From Tetragonia tetragonoides (lineage: Eukaryota > Streptophyta > Magnoliopsida > Caryophyllales > Aizoaceae): a stretch of DNA of 64,000 bases. Below, in pieces: positions 38,288 through 50,379 of the stretch. The translations under genes and the position numbers were made by a program. Where the stretch lies: NCBI GenBank assembly GCA_038025085.1, contig CM076141.1:23064501-23128500 (forward strand), in the 5' to 3' direction. The notes beneath the pieces were generated by a model, which saw only the letters and a program-made list of their open reading frames with translations, was not told the DNA's origin and did not search any database. Numbering within the stretch: position 1 is the stretch's first letter; every line of letters begins with the position of its first letter.

Positions 38288-38948
38288 TGATGTGAAATAA
38301 GTAACAAAACGGAAATTAACCTTTGATAGTATCACACAAAGGGATCTTGTTCAAGAATCACTCAAGAACAACTCACGAATCACTCGTAAGGGTTTCAACC
38401 TGAATCACTCAGTTTGAGGGGTAAATACTCACGTATTCAATAATTAATCATCAAAGCACGAGTTTACAATAGCAAGCTCTCCCCTATTTATAGACAAAGA
38501 AAATCTAAAGCTATTCGGAATCCTAAACCTAGTCCGAATAGGAAAGTAACTACGAAACTGACTACAATTGTAGAACGGACTAACTAACAGCTTTCCTAAC
38601 ACCTAATGGACTTCTAATACTAATAACAATCAGATTATAACTCTCCTAAACATATTCTAACTAATTAAGGGAATACTAAACGAAATCGAACTAAACAACT
38701 GATTACCTAGCGCCCAAGGCTCAAAACCGCTGGAACAGTTTCCTTTGCGCCCAAGGCTTCTTCTTTTCAGCTTCTAGTCATCTTCTTGCCACTCTAACAT
38801 AGTTACCTCACACTTTACCTAACGTGGCATTATACTCTTGGCAATGAGCAGCTCAAGATCAAGCATTAACGTTTCAAGAACTTGGTTCTTGGACGTTCTT
38901 GATTCGTCGTCTTCTTTCTTGTCCTTTAACGTACTTGCCCCTGCATTA
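38288..38948 (-). mobile_element. Solo LTR, copy 3 (661 bp, diverged)
   Basis: Same length and orientation, with GAAAG target duplications at 38283-38287 and 38949-38953. About 14 substitutions and no indels separate it from copies 1 and 2 (about 2%, counted by eye). The terminal CATCA has become CATTA. A change of CACGTGAGG to CACGTTAGG (minus-strand reading) creates an early stop in the short frame crossing U3. GCGCCCAAGGCT occurs twice (38710-38721 and 38747-38758); copies 1 and 2 have GCGGCCAAGGCT at the first site. Confidence 0.92.
38484..38493 (-). promoter_or_regulatory. TATA box of LTR copy 3
   Basis: CTATAAATAG on the minus strand, conserved despite about 2% divergence. The neighbouring inverted repeat CTATTCGGA/TCCGAATAG is at 38511-38541. 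Transcription, if any, would run leftward from here. Confidence 0.6.
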
Positions 38949-40225
38949 GAAAGCATCCAAATACTTTGTTTGCATTCATTTGAGTGTGAAACTACACCTA
39001 TGATGTTTACAGTTACAAACAAGCTTCAACTCATGCTTTTGAATTCATTTACGCGTTTTAAAAGCTCATACGAGTAGGGTGAAAGAGATTTGAGTTCTTT
39101 TGTGTTGTATATTAAGAGAAAGCACCCAAATACTTTGTTTGCGTTCATTTGAGTGTGAAACTACACCTAGGATGTTTACAAGTACAAACAAGCTTCAACT
39201 CAAGCTGTTGAAGGAATTTACGCGTTTTAACAGCTCTTACGACTAGGGTTATAGAAATTGAGTTCTTTTGTGTTGTATATTAAGAGCAAGCATCCAAATC
39301 CTTTGTTTGCATTCATTTGAGTGTGAAACTACACCTAGGATGTTTACAAGTACAAACAAGCTTCAACTCAAGCTGTTGAATGAATTTACGCGTTTTTACA
39401 GCTTTTACGGCTAGGGTGATAGAAATTGAGTTCTTTTGTGTTGTATATTAAGAGAAACCATCCAAATACTTTGTTTGCATTCATTTGAGTGTGAAACTAC
39501 ACCTAGGATGTTTACAAGTACAAACAAGCTTGAACTCAAGCTTTTGAATGTATTTACGCGTTTTAAAAGCTCATACGAGTAGGGTGAAAGAGATTTGAGT
39601 TCTTTTGTGTTGTATATTAAGAGAAAGCATCCAAATACTTTGTTTGCATTCATTTGACTGTGAAACTACACCTAGGATTTTTACAAGTACAAAAAAGCTT
39701 CAACTCAAGCTTTTGAATGTATTTACGCGTTTTAAAAGCTCATACGAATAGGGTGAAAGAGATTTGAGTTCTTTTGTGTTGTAAATTAAGAGAAAGCACC
39801 CAAATACTTTGTTTCCATTCATTTGAGTGTGAAACTACACCTAGAATGTTTACAAGTACAAACAATCTTAAACTCAAGCTTTTGAATGCATTTACGCGTT
39901 TTAATAGCTCCTACGGCTAGGGTGATAGAAATTGTGTTCTTTTGTGTTGTATATTAAGAGAAAGTATCCAAATACTTTGTCTGCATTCATTTGAGTTTGA
40001 AATAACACCAGGGATGTTTACAAGTACAAACAAGCTTCAACTCAAGCTTTTGAATGCATTTACGCGTTTTAACAGCTCTTACGACTAGGGTGATAGAATT
40101 TTAGTTCTTTTGTGTTGTATATTAAGAGAAAGCACCCAAATGTTTTATTTGCATTCATTTGAGTATGAAACTACTCCAAGAATGTTTTAAAGTACAAACA
40201 AGCTTCAACTCAAGCATTTGAATGT

Positions 40226-42590
40226 ATTTACGCGTTTTAAAAGCTCACACGAGTAGGCTGAAAGAGATTTGAGTTCTTTTGTGTTGTATATTAAGAGAAA
40301 GCATCCAAATACTTTGTTTGCATTCATTTGAGTGTGAAACTACACCTAGGATGTTTACAAGTAAAAACAAGCTTCAACTCAAGCTGTTGAATGAATTTAC
40401 GCCTTTTAACAGCTCTTACGACTTGGGTGATAGAAATTGAGTTCTTTTGTGTTCTATATTAAGACAAAGCATCCAAATCCTTTGTTTGCATTCATTTGAG
40501 TGTGAAAGTACACCTAGGATGTTTACAGTTACAAGCAAGCTTCGACTCATGCTTTTGAATGCATTTACGCGTTTTAAAAGCTCATACGAGTAGGGTGAAA
40601 GAGATTTGAGTTCTTTTGTGTTGTATATTATGAGAAAGCATCCAAATACTTTGTTTGCATTCATTTGAGTGTGAAACTATACCTAGGATGTTTACAGTTA
40701 CAAACAAACTTCATCTCAAGCTTTTGAATTCATTTACGCGTTTTAAAAGCTCATACGAGTAGGGTGAAAGAGATTTGAGTTCTTTTGTGTTGTATATTAA
40801 GAAAAAAGCATCCAAACACTTTGTTTCCATTCATTTAGGTGTGAAACTACACCTAGGATGTTCACAAGTACAAACAAGCTTCAACTCAAGCTTTTGAATG
40901 CATTTACGCATTTTAAAAGCTCATACGAGTAGGGTGAAAGAGATTTGAGTTCTTTTGTGTTGTATACTAAGAGAAAGCATCCAAGTACTTTGCTTGCATT
41001 CATTTGATTGTAAAACTACACCTAGGATGTTTACAGTTACAAACAAGCTTCAACTCAAGCTTTTGAATGCATTTACGCCTTTTAAAAGCTCATGCGAGGA
41101 GGGTGAAAGAGATTTGAGTTCTTCTGTGTTGTATACTAAGAGAAAGGATCCAAATACTTTGTTTGCATTCATTTGAGTGTGAAACTACACCTAGGATGTT
41201 TACAAGTACAAACAAGCTTCAACTCAAGTTGTTGAATGAATCTTCACGTTTTAACAGCTCTTACGACTAGGGTTATAGAAATTGAGTTCTTTTGTGTTGT
41301 ATATTAAGAGAAAATATCCAAATACTTTGTTTGCATTCATTTGAGTGTGAAACTACACCTAGGATGTTTACAGTTACAAACAAGCTTCAACTCAAGCTTT
41401 TGAATGTATTTACGCGTTTTAAAAGCTCACACGAGTAGGCTGAAAGAGATTTGAGTTCTTTTGTGTTGTATATTAAGAGAAAGCATCCAAATACTTTGTT
41501 TGCATTCATTTGAGTGTGAAACTACACCTAGGATGTTTACAAGTAAAAACAAGCTTCAACTCAAGCTGTTGAATGAATTTACGCGTTTTAACAGCTCTTA
41601 CGACTTGGGTGATAGAAATTGAGTTCTTTTGTTTTCTATATTAAGACAAAGCATCCAAATCCTTTGTTTGCATTCATTTGAGTGTGAAAGTACACCTAGG
41701 ATGTTTACAGTTACAAACAAGCTTCAACTCATGCTTTTGAATGCATTTACGCGTTTTAAAAGCTCATACGAGTAGGGTGAAAGAGATTTGAGTTTTTTTG
41801 TGTTGTATATTAAGAGAAAGCATCCAAATACTTTGTTTGCATTCATTTGAGTGTGAAACTATACCTAGGATGTTTACAGTTACAAACAAACTTCAACTCA
41901 AGCTTTTGAATGCATTTACGCGTTTTAAAAGCTCATACGAGTAGGGTGAAAGAGATTTGAGTTCTTTTGTGTTGTATATTAAGAAAAAAGCATCCAAACA
42001 CTTTGTTTCCATTCATTTAGGTGTGAAACTACACCTAGGATGTACACAAGTACAAACAAGCTTCAACTCAAGCTTTTGAATGCATTTACGCATTTTAAAA
42101 GCTCATACGTGTAGGGTGAAAGAGATTTGAGTTCTTTTGTGTTGTATACTAAGAGAAAGCATCCAAGTACTTTGCTTGCATTCATTTGATTGTAAAACTA
42201 CACCTAGGATGTTTACAGTTACAAACAAGCTTCAACTCAAGCTTTTGAATGCATTTACGCCTTTTAAAAGCTCATGCGAGGAGGGTGAAAGAGATTTGAG
42301 TTCTTCCGTGTTGTATACTAAGAGAAAGCATCCAAATACTTTGTTTGCATTCATTTGAGTGTGAAACTACACCTAGGATGTTTACAAGTACAAACAAGCT
42401 TCAACTCAAGTTGTTGAATGAATCTACAAGTTTTAACAGCTCTTACGACTAGGGTTATAGAAATTGAGTTCTTTTGTGTTGTATATTAAGAGAAAATATC
42501 CAAATACTTTGTTTGCATTCATTTGAGTGTGAAACTACACCTAGGATGTTTACAGTTACAAACAAGCTTCAACTCAAGCTTTTGAATGCA
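40226..42590. repeat. 7-monomer tandem repeat, period 1182 bp, two units
   Basis: Units of about 40226-41408 and 41408-42590 match at a 1182 bp offset: CACACGAGTAGGCTG at 40246 and 41428, AAGAAAAAAGCATCC at 40799 and 41981, and the open frames at 40955 and 42137. Small monomer indels explain the 1182 bp against 1181 bp elsewhere. Confidence 0.83.
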
Positions 42591-43339
42591 TTTACGCGTT
42601 TTAAAAGCTCATACGAGGAGGGTGAAAGAGATTTGAGTTCTTCTGTGTTGTATACTAAGAGAAACCATCCAAATACTTTGTTTGCATTCAATTGAGTGTG
42701 AAACTACACCTAGGATGTTTACAAGTAAAAACAAGCTTCAACTCAAGCAGTTGAATGAATTTACGCGTTTTAACAGCTCTTACGACTAGGGTGATAGAAA
42801 TTGAGTTCTTTTGTGTTGTATATTATGAAAAAGCATCGAAATACTTTGTTTGCATTCATTTGAATGTGTGAAACTACACCTAGGATGTTTACAAGTACAA
42901 ACAAGCTTCAACTCAAGCTGTTGAATGAATTTACGCGTTTTAACAGCTCTTACGACTAGGGTGATAAAAATTGAGTTCTTTTGTGTTGTATATTAAGAGA
43001 AAGCATCCAAATACTTTGTTTTCATTCATTTGAGTGTGAAACTACACCTGGGATGTTTACAAGTACAAACAAGCTTCAACTCAAGCTTTTGAATGTATTT
43101 ACGCGTTTTAAAAGCTCATACGAGTAGGGTGAAAGAGATTTGAGTTCTTTTGTGTTGTAAATTAAGAGAAAGCATCCAAATACTTTGTTTCCATTCATTT
43201 GAGGGTGAAACTACACCTAGAATGTTTTCAAGTACAAACAAGATTCAACTCAAGCTTTTGAATGCATTTACGCGTTTTAACAGCTCTTACGACTAGGGTG
43301 ATAGAACTTTATTTCTTTTGTGTTGTATATTAAGAGATA

Positions 43340-43508
43340 GCACCCAAATGTTTTGTTTGCATTCATTTGAGTATGAAACTACTCCAAGAATGTTTTAAAG
43401 TACAAACAAGCTTCAACTCAAGCTTTTGAATGTATTTACGCGTTTTGAAAGTTCATACGAGTAGGCTGAAAGAGATTTGAGTTCTTTTGTGTTCTATATT
43501 AAGAAAAA
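43340..43508. repeat. Type C monomer variant (reference copy)
   Basis: A diverged variant with GCACCCAAATGTTTTG in place of GCATCCAAATACTTTG, GAGTATGAAACTACTCC, AAGAATGTTTTAAAGTAC in place of GATGTTTACAAGTAC, and often TAGAATTTTAGTTC in the preceding segment. I saw it only from about 40.1 kb rightwards (for example near 40131, 43340, 45190, 47225, 48070, 52230, 53240, 54935, 56450, 58310, 58815, 59655, 61510, 62970 and 63415). It therefore marks a territory of the array. Confidence 0.85.
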
Positions 43509-45321
43509 GCATTCAAATACTTTGTTTGCATTCATTTGAGTGTGAAACTACAACTAGGATTTTTACAAGTACAAACAAGCTTCAACTCAAGCTTTTGAAT
43601 GTATTTACGCGTTTTAAAAGCTCATACGAGTAGGGTGAAAGAGATTTGAGTTCTTTTGTGTTGTATATTAAGAGAAAGCATCCAAATACTTTGTTTGCAT
43701 TCATTTGAGTGTGAAACTATACCTAGGATGTTTACAGTTACAAACAAACTTCAACTCAAGCTTTTGAATGCATTTACGCGTTTTAAAAGCTCATACGAGT
43801 AGGGTGAAAGAGATTTGAGTTCTTTTGTGTTGTATATTAAGAAAAAAGCATCCAAACACTTTGTTTCCATTCATTTAGGTGTGAAACTACACCTAGGATG
43901 TACACAAGTACAAACAAGCTTCAACTCAAGCTTTTGAATGCATTTACGCATTTTAAAAGCTCATACGTGTAGGGTGAAAGAGATTTGAGTTCTTTTGTGT
44001 TGTATACTAAGAGAAAGCATCCAAGTACTTTGCTTGCATTCATTTGATTGTAAAACTACACCTAGGATGTTTACAGTTACAAACAAGCTTCAACTCAAGC
44101 TTTTGAATGCATTTACGCCTTTTAAAAGCTCATGCGAGGAGGGTGAAAGAGATTTGAGTTCTTCCGTGTTGTATACTAAGAGAAAGCATCCAAATACTTT
44201 GTTTGCATTCATTTGAGTGTGAAACTACACCTAGGATGTTTACAAGTACAAACAAGCTTCAACTCAAGTTGTTGAATGAATCTACAAGTTTTAACAGCTC
44301 TTACGACTAGGGTTATAGAAATTGAGTTCTTTTGTGTTGTATATTAAGAGAAAATATCCAAATACTTTGTTTGCATTCATTTGAGTGTGAAACTACACCT
44401 AGGATGTTTACAGTTACAAACAAGCTTCAACTCAAGCTTTTGAATGCATTTACGCGTTTTAAAAGCTCATACGAGGAGGGTGAAAGAGATTTGAGTTCTT
44501 CTGTGTTGTATACTAAGAGAAAGCATCCAAATACTTTGTTTGCATTCAATTGAGTGTGAAACTACACCTAGGATGTTTACAAGTAAAAACAAGCTTCAAC
44601 TCAAGCAGTTGAATGAATTTACGCGTTTTAACAGCTCTTACGACTAGGGTGATAGAAATTGAGTTCTTTTGTGTTGTATATTATGAAAAAGCATCGAAAT
44701 ACTTTGTTTGCATTCATTTGAATGTGTGAAACTACACCTAGGATGTTTACAAGTACAAACAAGCTTCAACTCAAGCTGTTGAATGAATTTACGCGTTTTA
44801 ACAGCTCTTACGACTAGGGTGATAAAAATTGAGTTCTTTTGTGTTGTATATTAAGAGAAAGCATCCAAATACTTTGTTTTCATTCATTTGAGTGTGAAAC
44901 TACACCTGGGATGTTTACAAGTACAAACAAGCTTCAACTCAAGCTTTTGAATGTATTTACGCGTTTTAAAAGCTCATACGAGTAGGGTGAAAGAGATTTG
45001 AGTTCTTTTGTGTTGTAAATTAAGAGAAAGCATCCAAATACTTTGTTTCCATTCATTTGAGGGTGAAACTACACCTAGAATGTTTTCTAGTACAAACAAG
45101 ATTCAACTCAAGCTTTTGAATGCATTTACGCGTTTTAACAGCTCTTACGACTAGGGTGATAGAACTTTATTTCTTTTGTGTTGTATATTAAGAGATAGCA
45201 CCCAAATGTTTTGTTTGCATTCATTTGAGTATGAAACTACTCCAAGAATGTTTTAAAGTACAAACAAGCTTCAACTCAAGCTTTTGAATGTATTTACGCG
45301 TTTTGAAAGTTCATACGAGTA

Positions 45322-45660
45322 GGCTGAAAGAGATTTGAGTTCTTTTGTGTTCTATATTAAGAAAAAGCATTCAAATACTTTGTTTGCATTCATTTGAGTG
45401 TGAAACTACAACTAGGATTTTTACAAGTACAAACAAGCTTCAACTCAAGCTTTTGAATGTATTTACGCGTTTTAAAAGCTCATACGAGTAGGCTGAAAGA
45501 GATTTGAGTTCTTTTGTGTTCTATATTAAGAAAAAGCATTCAAATACTTTGTTTGCATTCATTTGAGTGTGAAACTACAACTAGGATTTTTACAAGTACA
45601 AACAAGCTTCAACTCAAGCTTTTGAATGTATTTACGCGTTTTAAAAGCTCATACGAGTAG
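45322..45660. repeat. Single-monomer tandem duplication inside the 11-mer HOR
   Basis: Two successive 169 bp monomers both carry AGGCTGAAAGAG, GTTCTATATTAAG and ACAACTAGGATTTTTAC, while the other two 11-mer units carry one. This extra monomer accounts exactly for the 2027 bp against 1858 bp spacing. Confidence 0.83.
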
Positions 45661-47490
45661 GGTGAAAGAGATTTGAGTTCTTTTGTGTTGTATATTAAGA
45701 GAAAGCATCCAAATACTTTGTTTGCATTCATTTGAGTGTGAAACTATACCTAGGATGTTTACAGTTACAAACAAACTTCAACTCAAGCTTTTGAATGCAT
45801 TTACGCGTTTTAAAAGCTCATACGAGTAGGGTGAAAGAGATTTGAGTTCTTTTGTGTTGTATATTAAGAAAAAAGCATCCAAACACTTTGTTTCCATTCA
45901 TTTAGGTGTGAAACTACACCTAGGATGTACACAAGTACAAACAAGCTTCAACTCAAGCTTTTGAATGCATTTACGCATTTTAAAAGCTCATACGTGTAGG
46001 GTGAAAGAGATTTGAGTTCTTTTGTGTTGTATACTAAGAGAAAGCATCCAAGTACTTTGCTTGCATTCATTTGATTGTAAAACTACACCTAGGATGTTTA
46101 CAGTTACAAACAAGCTTCAACTCAAGCTTTTGAATGCATTTACGCCTTTTAAAAGCTCATGCGAGGAGGGTGAAAGAGATTTGAGTTCTTCCGTGTTGTA
46201 TACTAAGAGAAAGCATCCAAATACTTTGTTTGCATTCATTTGAGTGTGAAACTACACCTAGGATGTTTACAAGTACAAACAAGCTTCAACTCAAGTTGTT
46301 GAATGAATCTACAAGTTTTAACAGCTCTTACGACTAGGGTTATAGAAATTGAGTTCTTTTGTGTTGTATATTAAGAGAAAATATCCAAATACTTTGTTTG
46401 CATTCATTTGAGTGTGAAACTACACCTAGGATGTTTACAGTTACAAACAAGCTTCAACTCAAGCTTTTGAATGCATTTACGCGTTTTAAAAGCTCATACG
46501 AGGAGGGTGAAAGAGATTTGAGTTCTTCTGTGTTGTATACTAAGAGAAAGCATCCAAATACTTTGTTTGCATTCAATTGAGTGTGAAACTACACCTAGGA
46601 TGTTTACAAGTAAAAACAAGCTTCAACTCAAGCAGTTGAATGAATTTACGCGTTTTAACAGCTCTTACGACTAGGGTGATAGAAATTGAGTTCTTTTGTG
46701 TTGTATATTATGAAAAAGCATCGAAATACTTTGTTTGCATTCATTTGAATGTGTGAAACTACACCTAGGATGTTTACAAGTACAAACAAGCTTCAACTCA
46801 AGCTGTTGAATGAATTTACGCGTTTTAACAGCTCTTACGACTAGGGTGATAGAAATTGAGTTCTTTTGTGTTGTATATTAAGAGAAAGCATCCAAATACT
46901 TTGTTTTCATTCATTTGAGTGTGAAACTACACCTGGGATGTTTACAAGTACAAACAAGCTTCAACTCAAGCTTTTGAATGTATTTACGCGTTTTAAAAGC
47001 TCATACGAGTAGGGTGAAAGAGATTTGAGTTCTTTTGTGTTGTAAATTAAGAGAAAGCATCCAAATACTTTGTTTCCATTCATTTGAGGGTGAAACTACA
47101 CCTAGAATGTTTTCAAGTACAAACAAGATTCAACTCAAGCTTTTGAATGCATTTACGCGTTTTAACAGCTCTTACGACTAGGGTGATAGAACTTTATTTC
47201 TTTTGTGTTGTATATTAAGAGATAGCACCCAAATGTTTTGTTTGCATTCATTTGAGTATGAAACTACTCCAAGAATGTTTTAAAGTACAAACAAGCTTCA
47301 ACTCAAGCTTTTGAATGTATTTACGGGTTTTGAAAGTTCATACGAGTAGGCTGAAAGAGATTTGAGTTCTTTTGTGTTCTATATTAAGAAAAAGCATTCA
47401 AATACTTTGTTTGCATTCATTTGAGTGTGAAACTACACCTAGGATTTTTACAAGTACAAACAAGCTTCAACTCAAGCTTTTGAATGTATT

Positions 47491-48755
47491 TACGCGTTTT
47501 AAAAGCTCATACGAGTAGGGTGAAAGAGATTTGAGTTCTTTTGTGTTGTATATTAAGTGAAAGCATCCAAATACTTTGTTTGCATTCATTTGAGTGTGAA
47601 ACTACACCTAGGATGTTTACAAGTACAAACAAGCTTCAACTCAAACTGTTGAATGAATTTACGCGATATAAAAGCTCATACGAATAGGGTGAAAGAGATT
47701 TGAGTTCTTTTGTGTTGTAAATTAAGAGAAAGAATCCAAATACTTTGTCTCCATTCATTTGAGTGTAAAACTACACCTATAATGTTTACAAGTACAAACG
47801 AGCTTCAACTCAAGCTTTTTAATGCATTTACGCGTTTTAACGGCTCCTACGACTAGGGTGATAGAAATTGTGTTCTTCTGTATTGTATATTAAGAGAAAG
47901 TATCCAAATACTTTGTCTGCATTCATTTGAGTTTGAAATATCCCCAGGGATGTTTACAAGTACAAACAAGCTTCAACTCCAGCTTTTGAATGCATTTACG
48001 CGTTTTAAAAGCTCTTACGACTAGGGTGATAGAATTTTAGTTCTTTTGTGTTGTATATTAAGAGAAAGCACCCAAATGTTTTGTTTGCATTCAGTTGAGT
48101 ATGAAACTACTACAAGAATGTTTTAAAGTACAAACAAGCTTCAACTCAAGCTTTTGAATGTATTTACGAGTTTTAAAAGCTCATACGAGTAGGGTGAAAG
48201 AGATTTGAGTTCTTTTGTGTTGTGTATTGAGAGAAAGCATCCAAATACTTTGTTTGCATTCATTTGAGTGTGAAACTATACCTAGGATGTTTACAGTTAC
48301 AAACAAGCTTCAACTCAAGCTTTTGAATGCATTTACGCGTTTTAAAAGCTCATACGAGTAGGGTGAAAGAGATTTGAGTTCTTTTCTGTTGTATATTATG
48401 AAAAAAGCATCCAAATACTTTTTTTTCATTCATTTAAGTGTGAAACTACACCTAGGATGTTTACAAGTACAAACAAGCTTCAACTCAAGCTTTTGAATGT
48501 ATTTACGCGTTTTAAAAGCTCATACGAGTAGGGTGAAAGAGATTTGAGTTCTTTTGTGTTGTATACTAAGAGAAAGCATCCAAGAACTTTGTTTGCATTC
48601 ATTTGAGTGTGAAACTACACCTAGGATGTATACAAGTACAAACAAGCTTCAACTCAAGCTTTTGAATGTACCTACGCGTTTTAAAAGCTCATACGAGTTG
48701 GGTGAAAGAGATTTGAGTTCTTTTGTGTTGTATACTAAGAGAAAGCATCCAAGAA
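47491..48755. repeat. Heterogeneous A/B/C/D satellite
   Basis: About seven to eight monomers of mixed type without an obvious HOR, including a D variant (AATATCCCCAGGGATG near 47938), a C monomer near 48070, and an A monomer with GAATGTACCTACGCG near 48665. The last two A monomers share CATCCAAGAACTTTG 169 bp apart, a local duplication. Confidence 0.7.
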
Positions 48756-50190
48756 CTTTGTTTGCATTCATTTGAGTGTGAAACTACACCAAGGATGTTT
48801 ACAAGTACAAACAAGCTTCAACTCAAGCTGTTGAATGAATCTACACGTTTTAACAGCTCTTACGACTAGAGTAATAGAAATTGAGTTCTTTTGTGTTGTA
48901 TATTAAGAAAAAGCATCGAAATACTTTGTTTGCATTCATTTGAATGTGTGAAACTACACCTAGGATGTTTACAAGTACAAACAAGCTTCAACTCAAACTG
49001 TTGAATGAATTTACGCGTTTTAACAGCTCTTACGACTAGGGTGATAGAAATTGAGTTCTTTGTGTTGTATATTAAGAGAAAGCATCTAAATACTTTGTTT
49101 TCTTTCATTTGAGTGTGAAACTACACCTGGGATGTTTACAAGTACAAACAAGTTTCAACTCAAGCCTTTGAATGTATTTACGCGTTTTAAAAGCTCATAC
49201 GAGTAGGGTGAAAGAGATTTGAGTTCTTTGGTGTTGTATATTAAGAGACAGCATCCAAATACTTTGTTTGCATTCATTTGAGTGTGAAACTACACCTAGG
49301 ATGTTTACAGTTACAAACAAGCTTCAGCTCAAGCTTTTGAATGCATTTACGCGTTTTAAAAGCTCATACGAGGAGGGTGAAAGAGATTTGAGTTCTTCTG
49401 TGTTGTATACTAAGAGAAAGCATCCAAATACTTTGTTTGCATTCATTTGAGTGTGAAACTACACCAAGGATGTTTACAAGTACAAACAAGCTTCAACTCA
49501 AGCTGTTGAATGAATCTACACGTTTTAACAGCTCTTACGACTAGAGTAATAGAAATTGAGTTCTTTTGTGTTGTCTATTAAGAAAAAGCATCGAAATACT
49601 TTGTTTGCATTCATTTGAATGTGTGAAACTACACCTAGGATGTTTACAAGTACAAACAAGCTTCAACTCAAACTGTTGAATGAATTTACGCGTTTTAACA
49701 GCTCTTACGACTAGGGTGATAGAAATTGAGTTCTTTGTGTTGTATATTAAGAGAAAGCATCTAAATACTTTGTTTTCTTTCATTTGAGTGTGAAACTACA
49801 CCTGGGATGTTTACAAGTACAAACAAGTTTCAACTCAAGCCTTTGAATGTATTTACGCGTTTTAAAAGCTCATACGAGTAGGGTGAAAGAGATTTGAGTT
49901 CTTTGGTGTTGTATATTAAGAGACAGCATCCAAATACTTTGTTTGCATTCATTTGAGTGTGAAACTACACCTAGGATGTTTACAGTTACAAACAAGCTTC
50001 AACTCAAGCTTTTGAATGCATTTACGCGTTTTAAAAGCTCATACGAGGAGGGTGAAAGAGATTTGAGTTCTTCTGTGTTGTATACTAAGAGAAAGCATCC
50101 AAATACTTTGTTTGCATTCATTTGAGTGTGAAACTACACCAAGGATGTTTACAAGTACAAACAAGCTTCAACTCAAGCTGTTGAATGAAT
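48756..50190. repeat. 4-monomer tandem repeat, period 675 bp, two units
   Basis: Units of about 48756-49431 and 49431-50106 match at 675 bp, sharing ACCAAGGATGTTTAC, CTAGAGTAATAGAAATTG, TTGTTTTCTTTCATTTG and CAAGCCTTTGAATG. They differ at only a few bases (for example CTTCAGCTC at 49323). A partial third unit runs to about 50190. Confidence 0.85.
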
Positions 50191-50379
50191 TTACGCATTT
50201 TAACACCTCTTACGACTAGGGCGATAGAAATTGAGTTCTTTTGTGTTGTATATCAAGAGAAAGCATCCAAATACTTTGTTTGCATTCATTTGAGTGTGAA
50301 ACTACACCTAGGATGTTTACAGTTACAAACAAGCTTCAACTCATGCTTTTGAATTCATTTACGCGTTTTAAAATATCAT

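Larger units (their letters stand above)
37791..40225. repeat. Third LTR-bearing satellite block
   Basis: The LTR flanks match those of copies 1 and 2. To the left, ATTTTCGCGTTTTAAAAG and CGAATAGGGTGAAAGATATT; to the right, monomers with AACAGCTTTTACGGC and AGAAACCATCC follow at the same distance (39411-39653 matches 3592-3834 at +35819). It continues into an intact D monomer near 39890-40010, with one extra monomer against copy 1, and then the first C monomer near 40131. Confidence 0.82.
41750..47490. repeat. 11-monomer higher-order repeat, three copies (1858 bp)
   Basis: Units start near 41750, 43608 and 45635. The first offset is 1858 bp (11 monomers) and the second 2027 bp (12 monomers), because one monomer is doubled before the third unit. 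Each unit contains the CATGCGAGGAGGG monomer, a CAATTGAGTG monomer, a TATGAAAAAGCATCG monomer, one C monomer (near 43340, 45190 and 47225) and a TTCTATATTAAGAAAAAGC monomer in the same order. Substitutions between units are few, so the expansion is recent. Confidence 0.88.

Noticed and set aside
2464..38953. Three separate retrotransposon insertions at a preferred target
   Set aside because: Matching satellite flanks with shared private mutations over hundreds of bases on both sides show duplication of one insertion.
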